64,000 nt of DNA, taken from positions 62,001 to 126,000 of the forward strand of contig JAGATP010000055.1 in NCBI GenBank assembly GCA_017621155.1. Reading direction: 5' to 3'. A model generated the notes under the pieces. The model had not been told where the DNA came from. It searched no databases and saw nothing but the letters and a program-made list of their open reading frames with translations. This document shows, piece by piece, positions 16,094 through 24,370 of the stretch (the first letter of the stretch is position 1; every line of letters starts with the position of its first letter). Source of the stretch: Clostridia bacterium. GTDB taxonomy: Bacteria > Bacillota > Clostridia > Christensenellales > Borkfalkiaceae. The translations under genes were made by a program, and so were the position numbers.

Positions 16094-17434
16094 ATGCCGC
16101 AACTCACGTTTGCACAATCTATCGTATATTACGGTGTGATTTACTCGCTGCCGATTGTTGAATTTCTTCTGCCGTTATTTTTTCTGTCGCACAAATTCAA
16201 CCGGCGTCAGGATTATTATCTGAGACTGTTTTTCGGTCTGCCGATAATCTTTGTACAAGCTTTTTTCCTCGGTTTCGCGATTGCGGTAGTGGAACAATTT
16301 ATTCCCGTATTATTGCTGCCTGTTAAAATACTGAGTACTTTGTTTCTCAACGCATTCGTGTTTGAATATCTTTGTCTTATGTACAAAGAAAAATTGTCTA
16401 AGCTGTTACTTTGTGCGGTAACCGTGCTTGCCGTTCAGCGCTTTGCTTACGAGATTTATATGTATTTGCTTTTGGCGCTTAAAGGAGCTACTTTAAATAT
16501 AGTGGGGCCTGTCGGAATTAAAGCAGTAGACTATACGATACATTTTTCCTTTTATTTTGCCGTTGAGTTATTGTATTGCTTTTTATTCGGGAGAAAGAAC
16601 AGCAACAATGATATCAACAGCGATCAAATAATGGTGCTTACGCTTATTCTCATAATCGGAACCGTGCTGTTGGACGGGATATTGGCGAATGCTATAACCG
16701 GTGAGTCGCTTGTGGTAGAAATTGCCCGACGGGGTTTCGATATGCTTTGCTGTGGAGTGGTTTTATTTTTGCGCCATGAGTTGTTGCGCGCCAAACAAGT
16801 GCAGTCTGATTACGATTTGCTTAAATTTCTCTGGTCGCAGAAAGAAAAACAATTCGAATTAACCAAAGAGACGGTAAATCTCATCAATACGAAATGCCAC
16901 GATATACGGCATCAGCTTGATGATTTCGGCAAAATTATGGGCGATAGAGGTACGGTTGAAGAGTTAAAACAGTCCATAAAAATATACGACGGACTTGTGA
17001 AAACGCAAAACGACGTGCTTGACATCATACTTGCCGAAAAGTTTTTGTACTGTCAATCGCGAGGGATACGGTTGCATTATATAGTGGACGGCGGCTGTCT
17101 CGATTTTATGAGCGCAGGGGATATTTACGCGATTTTCGGCAATGCGATAGATAATGCCGTCGAGTATCTCGATAAACTCGAAGAAAAGGAAAAGCGCGTT
17201 TTCAGAATGTTTGTAAAGAGAAAAGAAGGATTTATAACCGGTCATTTCGAAAACAGTTTTGAGGGACGTCTTCGGTTTGAAAACGGTTTGCCCGTAACCG
17301 ACAAGGACGACGGAAGTTATCACGGATACGGCATGTTGAGCATGCGGACGGCTGTCAAGAAGTTGGGTGGGACGTTGACCCTGTCGGCAAAAGACAATTT
17401 TTTTACCGTAAACTTTATTATTCCCGTGCCGTAA
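16094..17434 (+). CDS. AgrC-like GHKL sensor histidine kinase
   Basis: Membrane kinase of 446 residues predicted to phosphorylate the two regulators before it. The first about 225 residues contain roughly six hydrophobic helices, as in AgrC/ComD-type peptide sensors. The cytoplasmic half has the H-box KCHDIRHQL, N-box FGNAIDNAVEYL and G-box GYGMLSM. No AgrB-type processing protease is nearby, so the ligand is unlikely to be a standard AgrD thiolactone; the 32-residue peptide at 14472 is one candidate. Confidence 0.9.
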   Translation: MPQLTFAQSIVYYGVIYSLPIVEFLLPLFFLSHKFNRRQDYYLRLFFGLPIIFVQAFFLGFAIAVVEQFIPVLLLPVKILSTLFLNAFVFEYLCLMYKEKLSKLLLCAVTVLAVQRFAYEIYMYLLLALKGATLNIVGPVGIKAVDYTIHFSFYFAVELLYCFLFGRKNSNNDINSDQIMVLTLILIIGTVLLDGILANAITGESLVVEIARRGFDMLCCGVVLFLRHELLRAKQVQSDYDLLKFLWSQKEKQFELTKETVNLINTKCHDIRHQLDDFGKIMGDRGTVEELKQSIKIYDGLVKTQNDVLDIILAEKFLYCQSRGIRLHYIVDGGCLDFMSAGDIYAIFGNAIDNAVEYLDKLEEKEKRVFRMFVKRKEGFITGHFENSFEGRLRFENGLPVTDKDDGSYHGYGMLSMRTAVKKLGGTLTLSAKDNFFTVNFIIPVP

Positions 17435-17468
17435 TTTTTAAATAAAAATATTGTGCATATTATGCGTT

Positions 17469-17522
17469 AAAATCGACCGATTTGCTGATAACCTCCACAT
17501 CGCGTCGATTTTTTGTTATAGT
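17469..17522 (+). promoter_or_regulatory. Terminator of the LytTR operon fused to the promoter of the lipoprotein-GH3 pair
   Basis: AAAATCGAC (17469-17477) pairs with GTCGATTTT (17504-17512), followed by further T, ending the kinase transcript. A -10-like TATAGT follows directly at 17517-17522, without a good -35. Inside the hairpin loop CGACCGATTTGCTGATAA resembles the start of the repeated element at 14140 (CGACCGTTTGCGATAA) with two single-base insertions, 41 bases before the -10. Confidence 0.5.
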
Positions 17523-17569
17523 TTTTTACGGAATTTATCCAAATAATAAATTTTTAGGAGGTTTTCACA

Positions 17570-18109
17570 ATGAAAACAAAAGGAAAAGTACTCTCTTCAA
17601 TCGCTATGGCAATTTTAACCGCATGTATGTGTTTCTCTTTTGCCGCTTGCGGCAATTCGGTTGCAGGTACTTACAAGCAGGAAATTGCCGTTGAAAATCT
17701 TTCGCAGAGCGGTTTCATTTCTGCTATGTCGGCTCAGGGCTTGATCACCGGTCAGACCAATACGCTCGTTTTGAATAAGGACAAGACCTATGAACTTACC
17801 AAAGAACTTGACTTCGATTTGACCAGCCCCGCTGCAGGCGGTCAGGAAATGTTGGTAAAATACGTTTTCACCGGTACCTATACTTTTGAAGACAATAAGG
17901 TAACTCTTTCTGCCGCAACCTATTGCATCGCTAATGAAAAGTGGGGTGCCGCCGAAGCGTATACCGGTGGTAAGGATAATGAAAACAGCGAAGACGACGC
18001 AGATTTGCTCAACTGTTTTGTAGGCGATCTTTGGGACAGATGGATCCCGAAGGGAAATGCCGAGCAGGTCGTAACCGTAAATATCGAAAACGGAACGTTC
18101 GCGTATTAA
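17570..18109 (+). CDS. Small secreted lipoprotein, unknown function
   Basis: The 179-residue protein starts with a signal peptide and lipobox FSFAACGN, so it should be anchored outside the membrane. The rest alternates short beta-prone segments (GTYKQEI, LVLNKDKTYEL, YVFTGTYTFEDNKVTL), which suggests a lipocalin-like or calycin-like small barrel; this is pattern-based and not certain. It has AGGAGG upstream and lies 23 bases before the anchored GH3, so the two are likely co-expressed on the cell surface. A partner or inhibitor role for the GH3 is possible. I do not recognise the family. Confidence 0.8.
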   Translation: MKTKGKVLSSIAMAILTACMCFSFAACGNSVAGTYKQEIAVENLSQSGFISAMSAQGLITGQTNTLVLNKDKTYELTKELDFDLTSPAAGGQEMLVKYVFTGTYTFEDNKVTLSAATYCIANEKWGAAEAYTGGKDNENSEDDADLLNCFVGDLWDRWIPKGNAEQVVTVNIENGTFAY

Positions 18110-18132
18110 GTTTTCCTTTACGGAGGTAAATG

Positions 18133-21060
18133 ATGAAAAAATTAAAACTGACGGCACGTTTTATCGTGACGACGGTCGTATCCTTCGTGCTGGTCGCCGC
18201 GATTACCGTTGGAAACTTCATTGCTGCATATTGGAATAACGCCTTGGAGCAGTTCTTCGGCGTGCTCGGTGGTAGCGGTGCCGTGGCAGAGGGTGCATTT
18301 TCAAGCGCGTATAAAAGTGCCGATGAAGTAACGGCGGCGGCTGAAGCCGTGTGCGAAGAGATCGAGAACGAGGGTATGGTATTGCTCAGAAATGAGAATA
18401 ACGCCCTTCCGCTCGACGTAAAAACGGAAAATAAGATCAGCTTGTTCGGCATTGGCAGCGTGGACTTCTATTGGGGAGGTACCGGTAGCGGTGCCGTGGA
18501 AGTCGGCGACGATATGAATTTAAAGCAGATGCTCACCGACGCAAAATTCAGCGTCAACGATACCCTTTGGAATTTCTATAAGAGCGGCGCGGCGAGCAAA
18601 TATCGCAACGGCGGCGGCTCGAATACCAACGGTAACGCGGACTTTTCTTTGAACGAAGCGCCTCAATCGGTATACGATCCTTCCGTAATTTCCAGCTATG
18701 CTTCCTATAACGATGCCGCAATTATCGTTATCGGAAGACTCGGAGGCGAAGGCGCTGACCTGCCTAGAAATATGTCGAATTACGGTGGAAGCCTTGATAA
18801 GCATTATTTGGAATTTACTGACGAAGAGATCGATATGATCAAAGCGGTCAAGGCGGCAAACTTTAAAAAAGTTATCCTCCTCGTTGCTTCGGGTAATACG
18901 ATGGAACTCGGCAATCTCGACGAACTCGGCGTGGACGCTTGCCTTTGGGTGGGCTACTGCGGTTCGACGGGTATGAAGTCGATCGTCAATGCGATCGCAG
19001 GTAATGTAAATCCTTCCGGTAGAACGGTAGATACTTACGTAAAAGATAATATGTCCGCTCCCGGCGTTGTCAATATGGGTGACTTCGAGTATACGGGTAC
19101 CAACTATCATTACGTAACGTATTCCGAAGGTATCTACGTCGGTTACCGTTACTATGAAACGAGATACGAAGACGTCGTTATGGCTCGTGGCTCGGCAGGG
19201 GATTTTAATTACGATAATGAGGTCGTATATCCCTTCGGTCACGGTCTTTCCTACACGGATTTCGAGTGGAGCGATTTCGAAATCACCGAAAAGGACGGCG
19301 AATACACCGCAAGCGTGACGGTAACGAATATTGGCGATCGCGCGGGCAAAGACGTTGTAGAGCTTTATTTTCAGTCGCCTTATACGGCTTATGATAAGGC
19401 AAACGGCGTGGAGAAATCGGCGGTAGAACTTCTCGGTTTTGCGAAGACGGAAATGATCGAGCCTAATGGAAAAGATACGGTAGAGATCACCTTTACACTC
19501 GAAGATATGAAGAGTTACGACGCGTACGGCAAGGGCGGTTATATCCTCGAAGCGGGGGATTATTACGTCACCGCCGCAACCGACGCGCACAATGCCGTCA
19601 ATAATATCTTGGCACAAAAGGGTTACGAGGTACCCGCTACCGAAAATATGACGGAAGAGATCAACGTTCCCGATCTCGTTCTTTATACCACGGAAAAAAG
19701 CACGGGTGCCACCGTTTCCAATCTCTTCGACTTCGCCGATCTGACGAGTGAAGAATGCGTTGCTTACGATCCCACGTTTAAGTATTTGACTCGTAGCGAT
19801 TGGACGGGTACCATGCCCAAGGCGTATGCTACGGGTACGGCGGATAAGGCAAGCGACAACGTAGGCGGTAAACAGCTCGTTAAAGAGGCTTCCTCCGAAT
19901 TGATCGCAAAAATCGAAGCTCACGGCTACGACGCTTCGGGTAATCCCAAAAAACAATCGGAGTATACAATGCCGACAACCGGAAAGGATTCCGGGCTGAC
20001 TCTCGCCGATTTTACCAAGGTGGCTTACGATGGAAAAGCAGTAACGGCCGACGGCACGGAGCATAGCTGGAGCGAGTTGCTCGATAAAATGAGCGCAGAC
20101 GACTACAAAGCCCTTATGTCTGCGGGCTATAGTACGGCAAAAATAGCGTCAATCGGCAAGCTGAAGACGAAAGAACTTGACGGCCCTGCAGGAATCAGTT
20201 CTTTTGTCGGTAAACTGAATTGTACGGCGTATCCGGTTGAAGTCGTGCTTGCCTCGACTTGGAACGTTGAACTTGCAGAAAAAATGGGAAATAGCGTTGC
20301 TGAAGAAGCGATCTGGTCGGGTGTGAACGGTTGGTATGCTCCCGCAATGAATATCCATCGTAACGCCTTTGCAGGCAGAAACTACGAGTACTACAGCGAA
20401 GATCCCGTATTGAGCGGTCGTATGGCTTCGTCCGTCGTCAATAAGGCGCAGGCGAAGGGGCTGTATTGCTTCATCAAGCACTTCGTTATCAACGATCAGG
20501 AAACACATCGATCGATTACCGGTAACCTCGTATGGCTCAATGAACAGACGCTCAGAGAGATCTACCTCGAACCCTTCCGTATTGCTACCGTGAATAACGT
20601 CGATTCCGGTGCTACGGCGGTGATGTCTTCATTCAACCGTATCGGACCCGTTTGGACGGGCGGTTGCTATCCACTCATCACGGGCGTTCTGAGAACGGAA
20701 TGGGGTATGGACGGCTTTGTTATTACCGACTATTACGGTGGCCCTTATATGGATACCAACCAGCTCTTGGCGGCGGGCGCAGACGCGCTTCTTTCCAACG
20801 GTAAGGCGCAGATCGCCGATGCTTCAAGTGCGGCTACCGTTACGCTTATGCGAGAAGCGTCCCACCGCATACTCGCTACCGTTGCAAACAGTAACTTTAT
20901 GAACGCCAATGCTGAAGAGACGGTAGAAGGCTTCCCTGTATATATTCTGCTTCTGATTATTCTTGACGTAGGCATAGTCGCAACTGTCACACTGCTTGAA
21001 CTATTCGCGGTACGCGACATGCTCGGGAAAAAGAAAAAGGAAAGTGACCAAGAAACGTAA
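18133..21060 (+). CDS. Membrane-anchored, domain-permuted glycoside hydrolase family 3
   Basis: Predicted surface beta-glycosidase of 975 residues. A transmembrane helix lies near residues 10-35. The GH3 alpha/beta sandwich comes first (EGMVLLRNENNALPL, about 77), then the fibronectin-like domain (YPFGHGLSYTDFEWS, about 365). Only then comes the catalytic barrel: GRNYEYYSEDP, KHFVINDQE (about 781) and the nucleophile Asp in VITDYYGG (about 862). A second hydrophobic helix (about 933-960) and a charged tail close the protein. This order is the reverse of ordinary GH3, as reported for some Ruminococcus and Butyrivibrio beta-glucosidases. Of tandem ATGs at 18130 and 18133, the second is better spaced from GGAGG. 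Confidence 0.9.
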   Translation: MKKLKLTARFIVTTVVSFVLVAAITVGNFIAAYWNNALEQFFGVLGGSGAVAEGAFSSAYKSADEVTAAAEAVCEEIENEGMVLLRNENNALPLDVKTENKISLFGIGSVDFYWGGTGSGAVEVGDDMNLKQMLTDAKFSVNDTLWNFYKSGAASKYRNGGGSNTNGNADFSLNEAPQSVYDPSVISSYASYNDAAIIVIGRLGGEGADLPRNMSNYGGSLDKHYLEFTDEEIDMIKAVKAANFKKVILLVASGNTMELGNLDELGVDACLWVGYCGSTGMKSIVNAIAGNVNPSGRTVDTYVKDNMSAPGVVNMGDFEYTGTNYHYVTYSEGIYVGYRYYETRYEDVVMARGSAGDFNYDNEVVYPFGHGLSYTDFEWSDFEITEKDGEYTASVTVTNIGDRAGKDVVELYFQSPYTAYDKANGVEKSAVELLGFAKTEMIEPNGKDTVEITFTLEDMKSYDAYGKGGYILEAGDYYVTAATDAHNAVNNILAQKGYEVPATENMTEEINVPDLVLYTTEKSTGATVSNLFDFADLTSEECVAYDPTFKYLTRSDWTGTMPKAYATGTADKASDNVGGKQLVKEASSELIAKIEAHGYDASGNPKKQSEYTMPTTGKDSGLTLADFTKVAYDGKAVTADGTEHSWSELLDKMSADDYKALMSAGYSTAKIASIGKLKTKELDGPAGISSFVGKLNCTAYPVEVVLASTWNVELAEKMGNSVAEEAIWSGVNGWYAPAMNIHRNAFAGRNYEYYSEDPVLSGRMASSVVNKAQAKGLYCFIKHFVINDQETHRSITGNLVWLNEQTLREIYLEPFRIATVNNVDSGATAVMSSFNRIGPVWTGGCYPLITGVLRTEWGMDGFVITDYYGGPYMDTNQLLAAGADALLSNGKAQIADASSAATVTLMREASHRILATVANSNFMNANAEETVEGFPVYILLLIILDVGIVATVTLLELFAVRDMLGKKKKESDQET

Positions 21061-21111
21061 AGCAATCTATTTGAGCCAAAAAGTCGACAACGTATTTGCA
21101 TTTTAAATCTT

Positions 21112-21141
21112 CGCCCCGAAAAGCGTCTGCTTTTCGGGGCG
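21112..21141 (+). terminator. Strong hairpin between convergent genes
   Basis: CGCCCCGAAAAGC and its exact complement with a four-base loop. It lies between the GH3 (plus) and the minus-strand island, so it may serve both; T-runs are weak on both sides. Confidence 0.7.
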
Positions 21142-21146
21142 ACTCG

Positions 21147-21878
21147 TTATTCTTTGAAATAAAAATTATAACTGACAGACATTGATCTACCTACTGCGAC
21201 TTGTAAGCCTTCGATAAATCCATTCGACATGATAATTTCTTTTGCAATCTCTTTATTTTCATTTCCAAAAATCTCCAAAATATTATTCAACGGATAGGAG
21301 CGTTTGAACTTAAAGTATATTTTTATCTTTGTTCCCTTTTCCGAAAAATCAAATGCAAGCAACTGAATCCAGCCCTTCTCATTCAATTCGGGAAACACGA
21401 GATCGTCGATTCGATATTTATCCAAGAAACAATTCAACCAACTAATTTCATCTATTTTCATGTTCTTATAATAAAAACAGAGATTTTTCAGACGGTTTTC
21501 TTTGGATATTGTCGTTCCGATGATATTGTTTAAAAATTCCATTTTGTTTTCGGAAATGAAATTTTCAAAATCTGATAAACATTGATAAAAAGAAAAACAA
21601 GTTGTTTTCTCCAATCTCTGTAATATGATTGCGTGAAAATCCGATTGAACGGTTAAATCAAGTTTTCGATAATTGCCATCTGTCCCGATCGCATTGGAAA
21701 AACAACGAGCATATCCGCTAAAAATCAAGTCGTCCAAGGCATCAATCCCTGTCGCTAACGGAGAATTTTTTTCTCTTAAATAATACGCTCGTTGTTTCTG
21801 AACTTGTCCGTTTTGAATCGTAACGGAAAAATAGTCAAGTTGTCCTGCCGATTTCAATGTGTTCCAATCAATATACAT
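21147..21878 (-). CDS. Hypothetical protein, 243 residues
   Basis: I do not recognise this protein. It starts MYIDWNTLKSAGQLDYFSV with no signal peptide or membrane helix, is rich in Asn, Ile, Lys and Phe, and looks cytoplasmic. Codon use is AT-rich like the radical SAM island and unlike the GH3 gene beyond the terminator. A 240-base non-coding stretch with a structured, terminator-like element separates it from the Cys-rich peptide gene, so it probably has its own transcript. It could be an accessory or immunity gene of the peptide locus, but nothing in the sequence shows this. Confidence 0.6.
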   Translation of the reverse strand: MYIDWNTLKSAGQLDYFSVTIQNGQVQKQRAYYLREKNSPLATGIDALDDLIFSGYARCFSNAIGTDGNYRKLDLTVQSDFHAIILQRLEKTTCFSFYQCLSDFENFISENKMEFLNNIIGTTISKENRLKNLCFYYKNMKIDEISWLNCFLDKYRIDDLVFPELNEKGWIQLLAFDFSEKGTKIKIYFKFKRSYPLNNILEIFGNENKEIAKEIIMSNGFIEGLQVAVGRSMSVSYNFYFKE

Positions 21879-21946
21879 GAGATACCTTCTCGGTTATTGT
21901 TATGCAAAAGAATAAAATAAAGCCGTGATGATAGTTGATCGATATG

Positions 21947-22046
21947 AAAAAACGACGAGCGTTTCCGTTTTCGAACTTAGATAAATGACACGGTTTCCCT
22001 ATCATTTACAATTTGTTTTCGATTCACAGTCCTCTCGTCGCTTTTT
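21947..22046 (-). ncRNA. Structured RNA or long-stem terminator ahead of the 243-residue gene
   Basis: Read on the minus strand, AAAAAGCGACGAG (22046-22034) pairs with CTCGTCGTTTTTT (21959-21947). Inside, TAAATGA pairs with TCATTTA (22008-22002 with 21988-21982) around a GGGAAACCG-containing loop. The closing arm runs straight into T-residues, so the element ends like an intrinsic terminator. It could be a terminator of the peptide operon or an attenuator in the leader of the next gene. It matches no riboswitch class I know. Confidence 0.45.
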
Positions 22047-22083
22047 CGTTCTTGCCTTTGAATTATAAAGATAATTCACTGAT

Positions 22084-22115
22084 ATAAATTCCGACCATTC
22101 GCAATCGGAATTTAT
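22084..22115 (-). terminator. Hairpin directly after the Cys-rich peptide gene
   Basis: ATAAATTCCGA and its exact complement, 11 bp with a 10-base loop, begin 5 bases beyond the peptide stop. There is no long T-run, so it may slow decay of the mRNA as much as terminate it. Confidence 0.6.
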
Positions 22116-22120
22116 GTCGC

Positions 22121-22309
22121 TTACCAACCGCTGCTGCCATTTCCGCTTTTGCAGTTTGCTGTACAAGTAGAGTTGCATCCGCCTTCACAGTTTCCGGCGC
22201 AATAGCTACAGGAATAAAGGGCTTTATCCCCGATTGCCGGGCAAGGTTGCAACGTCTCGGTTGTAAGAAGCGATTTTACCTTTTCAAACAGCTGTGTAGA
22301 AATTTTCAT
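22121..22309 (-). CDS. Cys-rich RiPP precursor-like peptide
   Basis: A 62-residue peptide with two parts. The leader-like half is MKISTQLFEKVKSLLTTETL. The core-like half has seven cysteines, the last six spaced CX2CX3CX3CX3CX3C, and a Gly/Ser-rich end GNGSSGW. It has a strong AGGAGG site and is the last gene of an operon with a radical SAM/SPASM enzyme and an IPP isomerase. The layout recalls clostridial Cys-rich peptides matured by CcpM-type radical SAM enzymes (CLI_3235 family, from memory). Thioether (sactipeptide or ranthipeptide) modification is the natural hypothesis; no protease or transporter is adjacent. Confidence 0.8.
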   Translation of the reverse strand: MKISTQLFEKVKSLLTTETLQPCPAIGDKALYSCSYCAGNCEGGCNSTCTANCKSGNGSSGW

Positions 22310-22334
22310 ATGTTTACCTCCTAAAAATATTTCA

Positions 22335-22895
22335 TTAGACTTTCATTTGTCTATTGATTTTCCTTGATTCCAAATAAGCGCATACCAATTGAAAAACATT
22401 TTGAAACCAACTCGTAAAATGTTTCGGATTCAACTCATATTGTTTTCGTAAGTCCTGACTTTTTACCCATCTCAACTCTTGAATTTCATCAAGCGAAAAG
22501 GTACAAATCGAAACGTTGTTCCTCGTCACAAACTGTAAATAAACAAAGTCACGTTCATTTTCCTTGAACTGTCCGTAGTCGGAACAGTAGGAAAACGATC
22601 CGATTCGAAGCAATTCGCCTTCTGCTTTTTCTATTCCGAGTTCATCCGAGATACAGCGTTGCAAAGACGTCATTTCCTCTTCATCCCTGTAAAAATGAGA
22701 ACAACAGGTGTTGCTCCACAATCCACCGGAATGGTATTTTTCTTTCGCTCGCTTTTGGATAAGAAATTCGTCCGTTTCCTCGTCGTAAAAGAAAACGGAA
22801 AAAGCTTTATGTTTCAACCCTTTCTTGTGAACTTTTATTTTATCCGCATAGCCGATCGGGTCATTCTTTTCATTGAGTAAGATCAACTCATTCAT
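22335..22895 (-). CDS. idi: Isopentenyl-diphosphate delta-isomerase, type I (NUDIX fold)
   Basis: Interconverts isopentenyl and dimethylallyl diphosphate. The 186 residues follow the type I pattern: KHKAFSVFFYDEE, the catalytic-Cys motif WSNTCCSHF (about residue 60), the degenerate NUDIX segment LQRCISDELGIEKAE, the glutamate region KENERDFVYLQFV and ELRWV followed later by FTSWFQNV. The start overlaps the radical SAM stop (ATGA), so translation is coupled, and the peptide gene follows after 25 bases. An isoprenoid enzyme inside a peptide-maturation operon is odd. It may supply prenyl diphosphate, or be a NUDIX enzyme with a new role. Confidence 0.8.
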   Translation of the reverse strand: MNELILLNEKNDPIGYADKIKVHKKGLKHKAFSVFFYDEETDEFLIQKRAKEKYHSGGLWSNTCCSHFYRDEEEMTSLQRCISDELGIEKAEGELLRIGSFSYCSDYGQFKENERDFVYLQFVTRNNVSICTFSLDEIQELRWVKSQDLRKQYELNPKHFTSWFQNVFQLVCAYLESRKINRQMKV

Positions 22896-23983
22896 AACTG
22901 CTGAATTGCCACAATACTTCTCAAAAGAGCCTGTTCTTCGTCAGGTCTCAATGAAAGCAACCCTTTTTCCCATTCCAATGCTTTTAATTTCGCATTGGCT
23001 TGAAAAATCAATTTATATAAGTTACAGCGATTGCTATCGGGAGTGAAGAAGTTTCCCGTAGATAAGTAGTTACTACCAAAACAGATCGGGCAAATTCTAA
23101 GATAGTAGCAATTTTTACAATTTTTGGGAAATAAGGAAATCGGAAGCTCTTGAGGTAAATGCAGTTCCTCTGTTTTAACGGATTTCTCACCGGCAGAAGT
23201 CGGAATAAAGAGCTGACACGGATAAGCATTCCCCATAATATCGTAACATACCATGCCCGTTCCCGTTCCGCAATATTTTCGGATAAACCCTTTTTTTTCC
23301 ATAGGTCTAGCCAAAGCATTGATCTTAAAGTCAAACATTTGACAACGAGGCACTGTCGGATTCTCCAAGTAAAAGTCGATTAACCTATTCAGCTGTTCTT
23401 CTAAAATTCCCTTATTCTTCTCATTTGTCCAATTGACCATGTACGCAAGGTTACACTCTACTCGAAACCCCATCCTTTGCATTTCGATGATCCCATCTGC
23501 AAAATAAGACAAGGTTTGCTCCGAAATGGTCATTTTCACTGGTTGTTCCGGATAGTTTTTCAAGAAAAAGTCAATATCTATTTTATCGTAGCTATTAGAG
23601 CGATTAAGATCATGCGCAATCTTTAATCCGTCCAAACTCAAACCCACAGTGAAAAAATCTTTTCTTTCCGTTAACCATTTTTGAATGCCACCGTGAACAA
23701 GCGTCCCGTTTGTGGTTGCAAAAAAGCGAATCTTTCCCTGATAAAACGACATGATATAGTCGTAAACCTGACGAATCAACTCAAAGTTACAGAACGGCTC
23801 TCCGCCAAAGAAATCGATGTATACATTTTCTGTCTTTGATGGTTTTAATTCCTTGTCGATCGCTTTCTTTGCCGTCTCAAAGGACATATTACGGGGTGTC
23901 TTGTATTTTTCATAACAATAGACACAGTTAAGATTGCATTTCTCCGTTACAACCAATGATATTGTTCTCGTATTGCTTTCCAT
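22892..23983 (-). CDS. Radical SAM/SPASM peptide-maturase-like protein
   Basis: Predicted to modify the Cys-rich peptide using S-adenosylmethionine radical chemistry. The SAM-cluster motif is CNLNCVYC near residue 20, followed by FFGGEPFCNFELI, FFATTNGTL and VGLSLDG. The C-terminal SPASM-type region has cysteines in KYCGTGTGMVCYDIMGNAYPC and CKNCYYLRICPICFG, suited to auxiliary clusters. The 363-residue length fits peptide maturases. An ATG 57 bases upstream is in frame, but the promoter lies between them, so 23983 is the start, with no room for a ribosome site. Confidence 0.88.
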   Translation of the reverse strand: MESNTRTISLVVTEKCNLNCVYCYEKYKTPRNMSFETAKKAIDKELKPSKTENVYIDFFGGEPFCNFELIRQVYDYIMSFYQGKIRFFATTNGTLVHGGIQKWLTERKDFFTVGLSLDGLKIAHDLNRSNSYDKIDIDFFLKNYPEQPVKMTISEQTLSYFADGIIEMQRMGFRVECNLAYMVNWTNEKNKGILEEQLNRLIDFYLENPTVPRCQMFDFKINALARPMEKKGFIRKYCGTGTGMVCYDIMGNAYPCQLFIPTSAGEKSVKTEELHLPQELPISLFPKNCKNCYYLRICPICFGSNYLSTGNFFTPDSNRCNLYKLIFQANAKLKALEWEKGLLSLRPDEEQALLRSIVAIQQL

Positions 23984-23989
23984 GACTTT

Positions 23990-24018
23990 ATTATATGGCA
24001 TTTTTTTCCATATGTCAA
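23990..24018 (-). promoter_or_regulatory. Promoter and probable operator of the radical SAM operon
   Basis: On the minus strand TTGACA (24018-24013), 17 bases and TATAAT (23995-23990). The predicted first transcribed base falls on or next to the A of the ATG at 23983, implying leaderless mRNA. ATATGG (23993-23998) and CCATAT (24008-24013) form an inverted repeat filling the spacer, a likely site for the divergent XRE regulator. Confidence 0.75.
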
Positions 24019-24064
24019 CAATTTTATAGGATTTTTTCATATAATTTTTAAAAAGTGAGGAAGT

Positions 24065-24277
24065 ATGGAAGACGAATTGGCAAAAATAGTTGGACGCAAC
24101 TTAAGAGATGCTAGAAAATTAAAAAAGATCCCTCAAAAAACAATCGCCGCGGAATTGGGGAAGAGTCAACCCGATTACAGTGATTATGAAACGGGAAAAA
24201 TTCAGTTGGATTATGAGAAAATTGTGTATCTTTGCAAGAGATACGATATAACGCCGAACGACCTATTTGATTTCTAA
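24065..24277 (+). CDS. Small XRE-family helix-turn-helix regulator
   Basis: A 70-residue protein that is almost entirely a Cro/C1-type DNA-binding domain: GRNLRDARKLKKIPQKTIAAELGKSQPDYSDYETGKIQLDYEKIVYLCKRYDI in outline, with the recognition helix at KSQPDYSDYE. GAGGAAG precedes the ATG. It is divergent from the radical SAM operon across about 80 bases containing an inverted repeat, so it is the obvious repressor or activator of that operon. It has no sensor domain. Confidence 0.85.
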   Translation: MEDELAKIVGRNLRDARKLKKIPQKTIAAELGKSQPDYSDYETGKIQLDYEKIVYLCKRYDITPNDLFDF

Positions 24278-24324
24278 GTTAGACAAACCTTTCTCCCACG
24301 GTGGAAAAAAGTTCACGTTGCCCC

Positions 24325-24353
24325 TTGACAGAAGAGGGGGATTGTGCTATCAT
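24325..24353 (+). promoter_or_regulatory. Promoter of the AraC-type regulator
   Basis: TTGACA, 17 bases, TATCAT, ending 17 bases before the ATG at 24371. Confidence 0.65.
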
Positions 24354-24370
24354 CTTTTCGAGGGAAAAAC

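Noticed and set aside
16094..17434. An agr quorum-sensing locus
   Set aside because: The kinase is AgrC-like, but no agrB or agrD-type gene is found nearby; the only small peptide lacks AgrD features.
23984..24040. An upstream ATG that would add 19 residues to the radical SAM protein
   Set aside because: The added codons span the TTGACA and TATAAT boxes, so they are upstream of the mRNA start.
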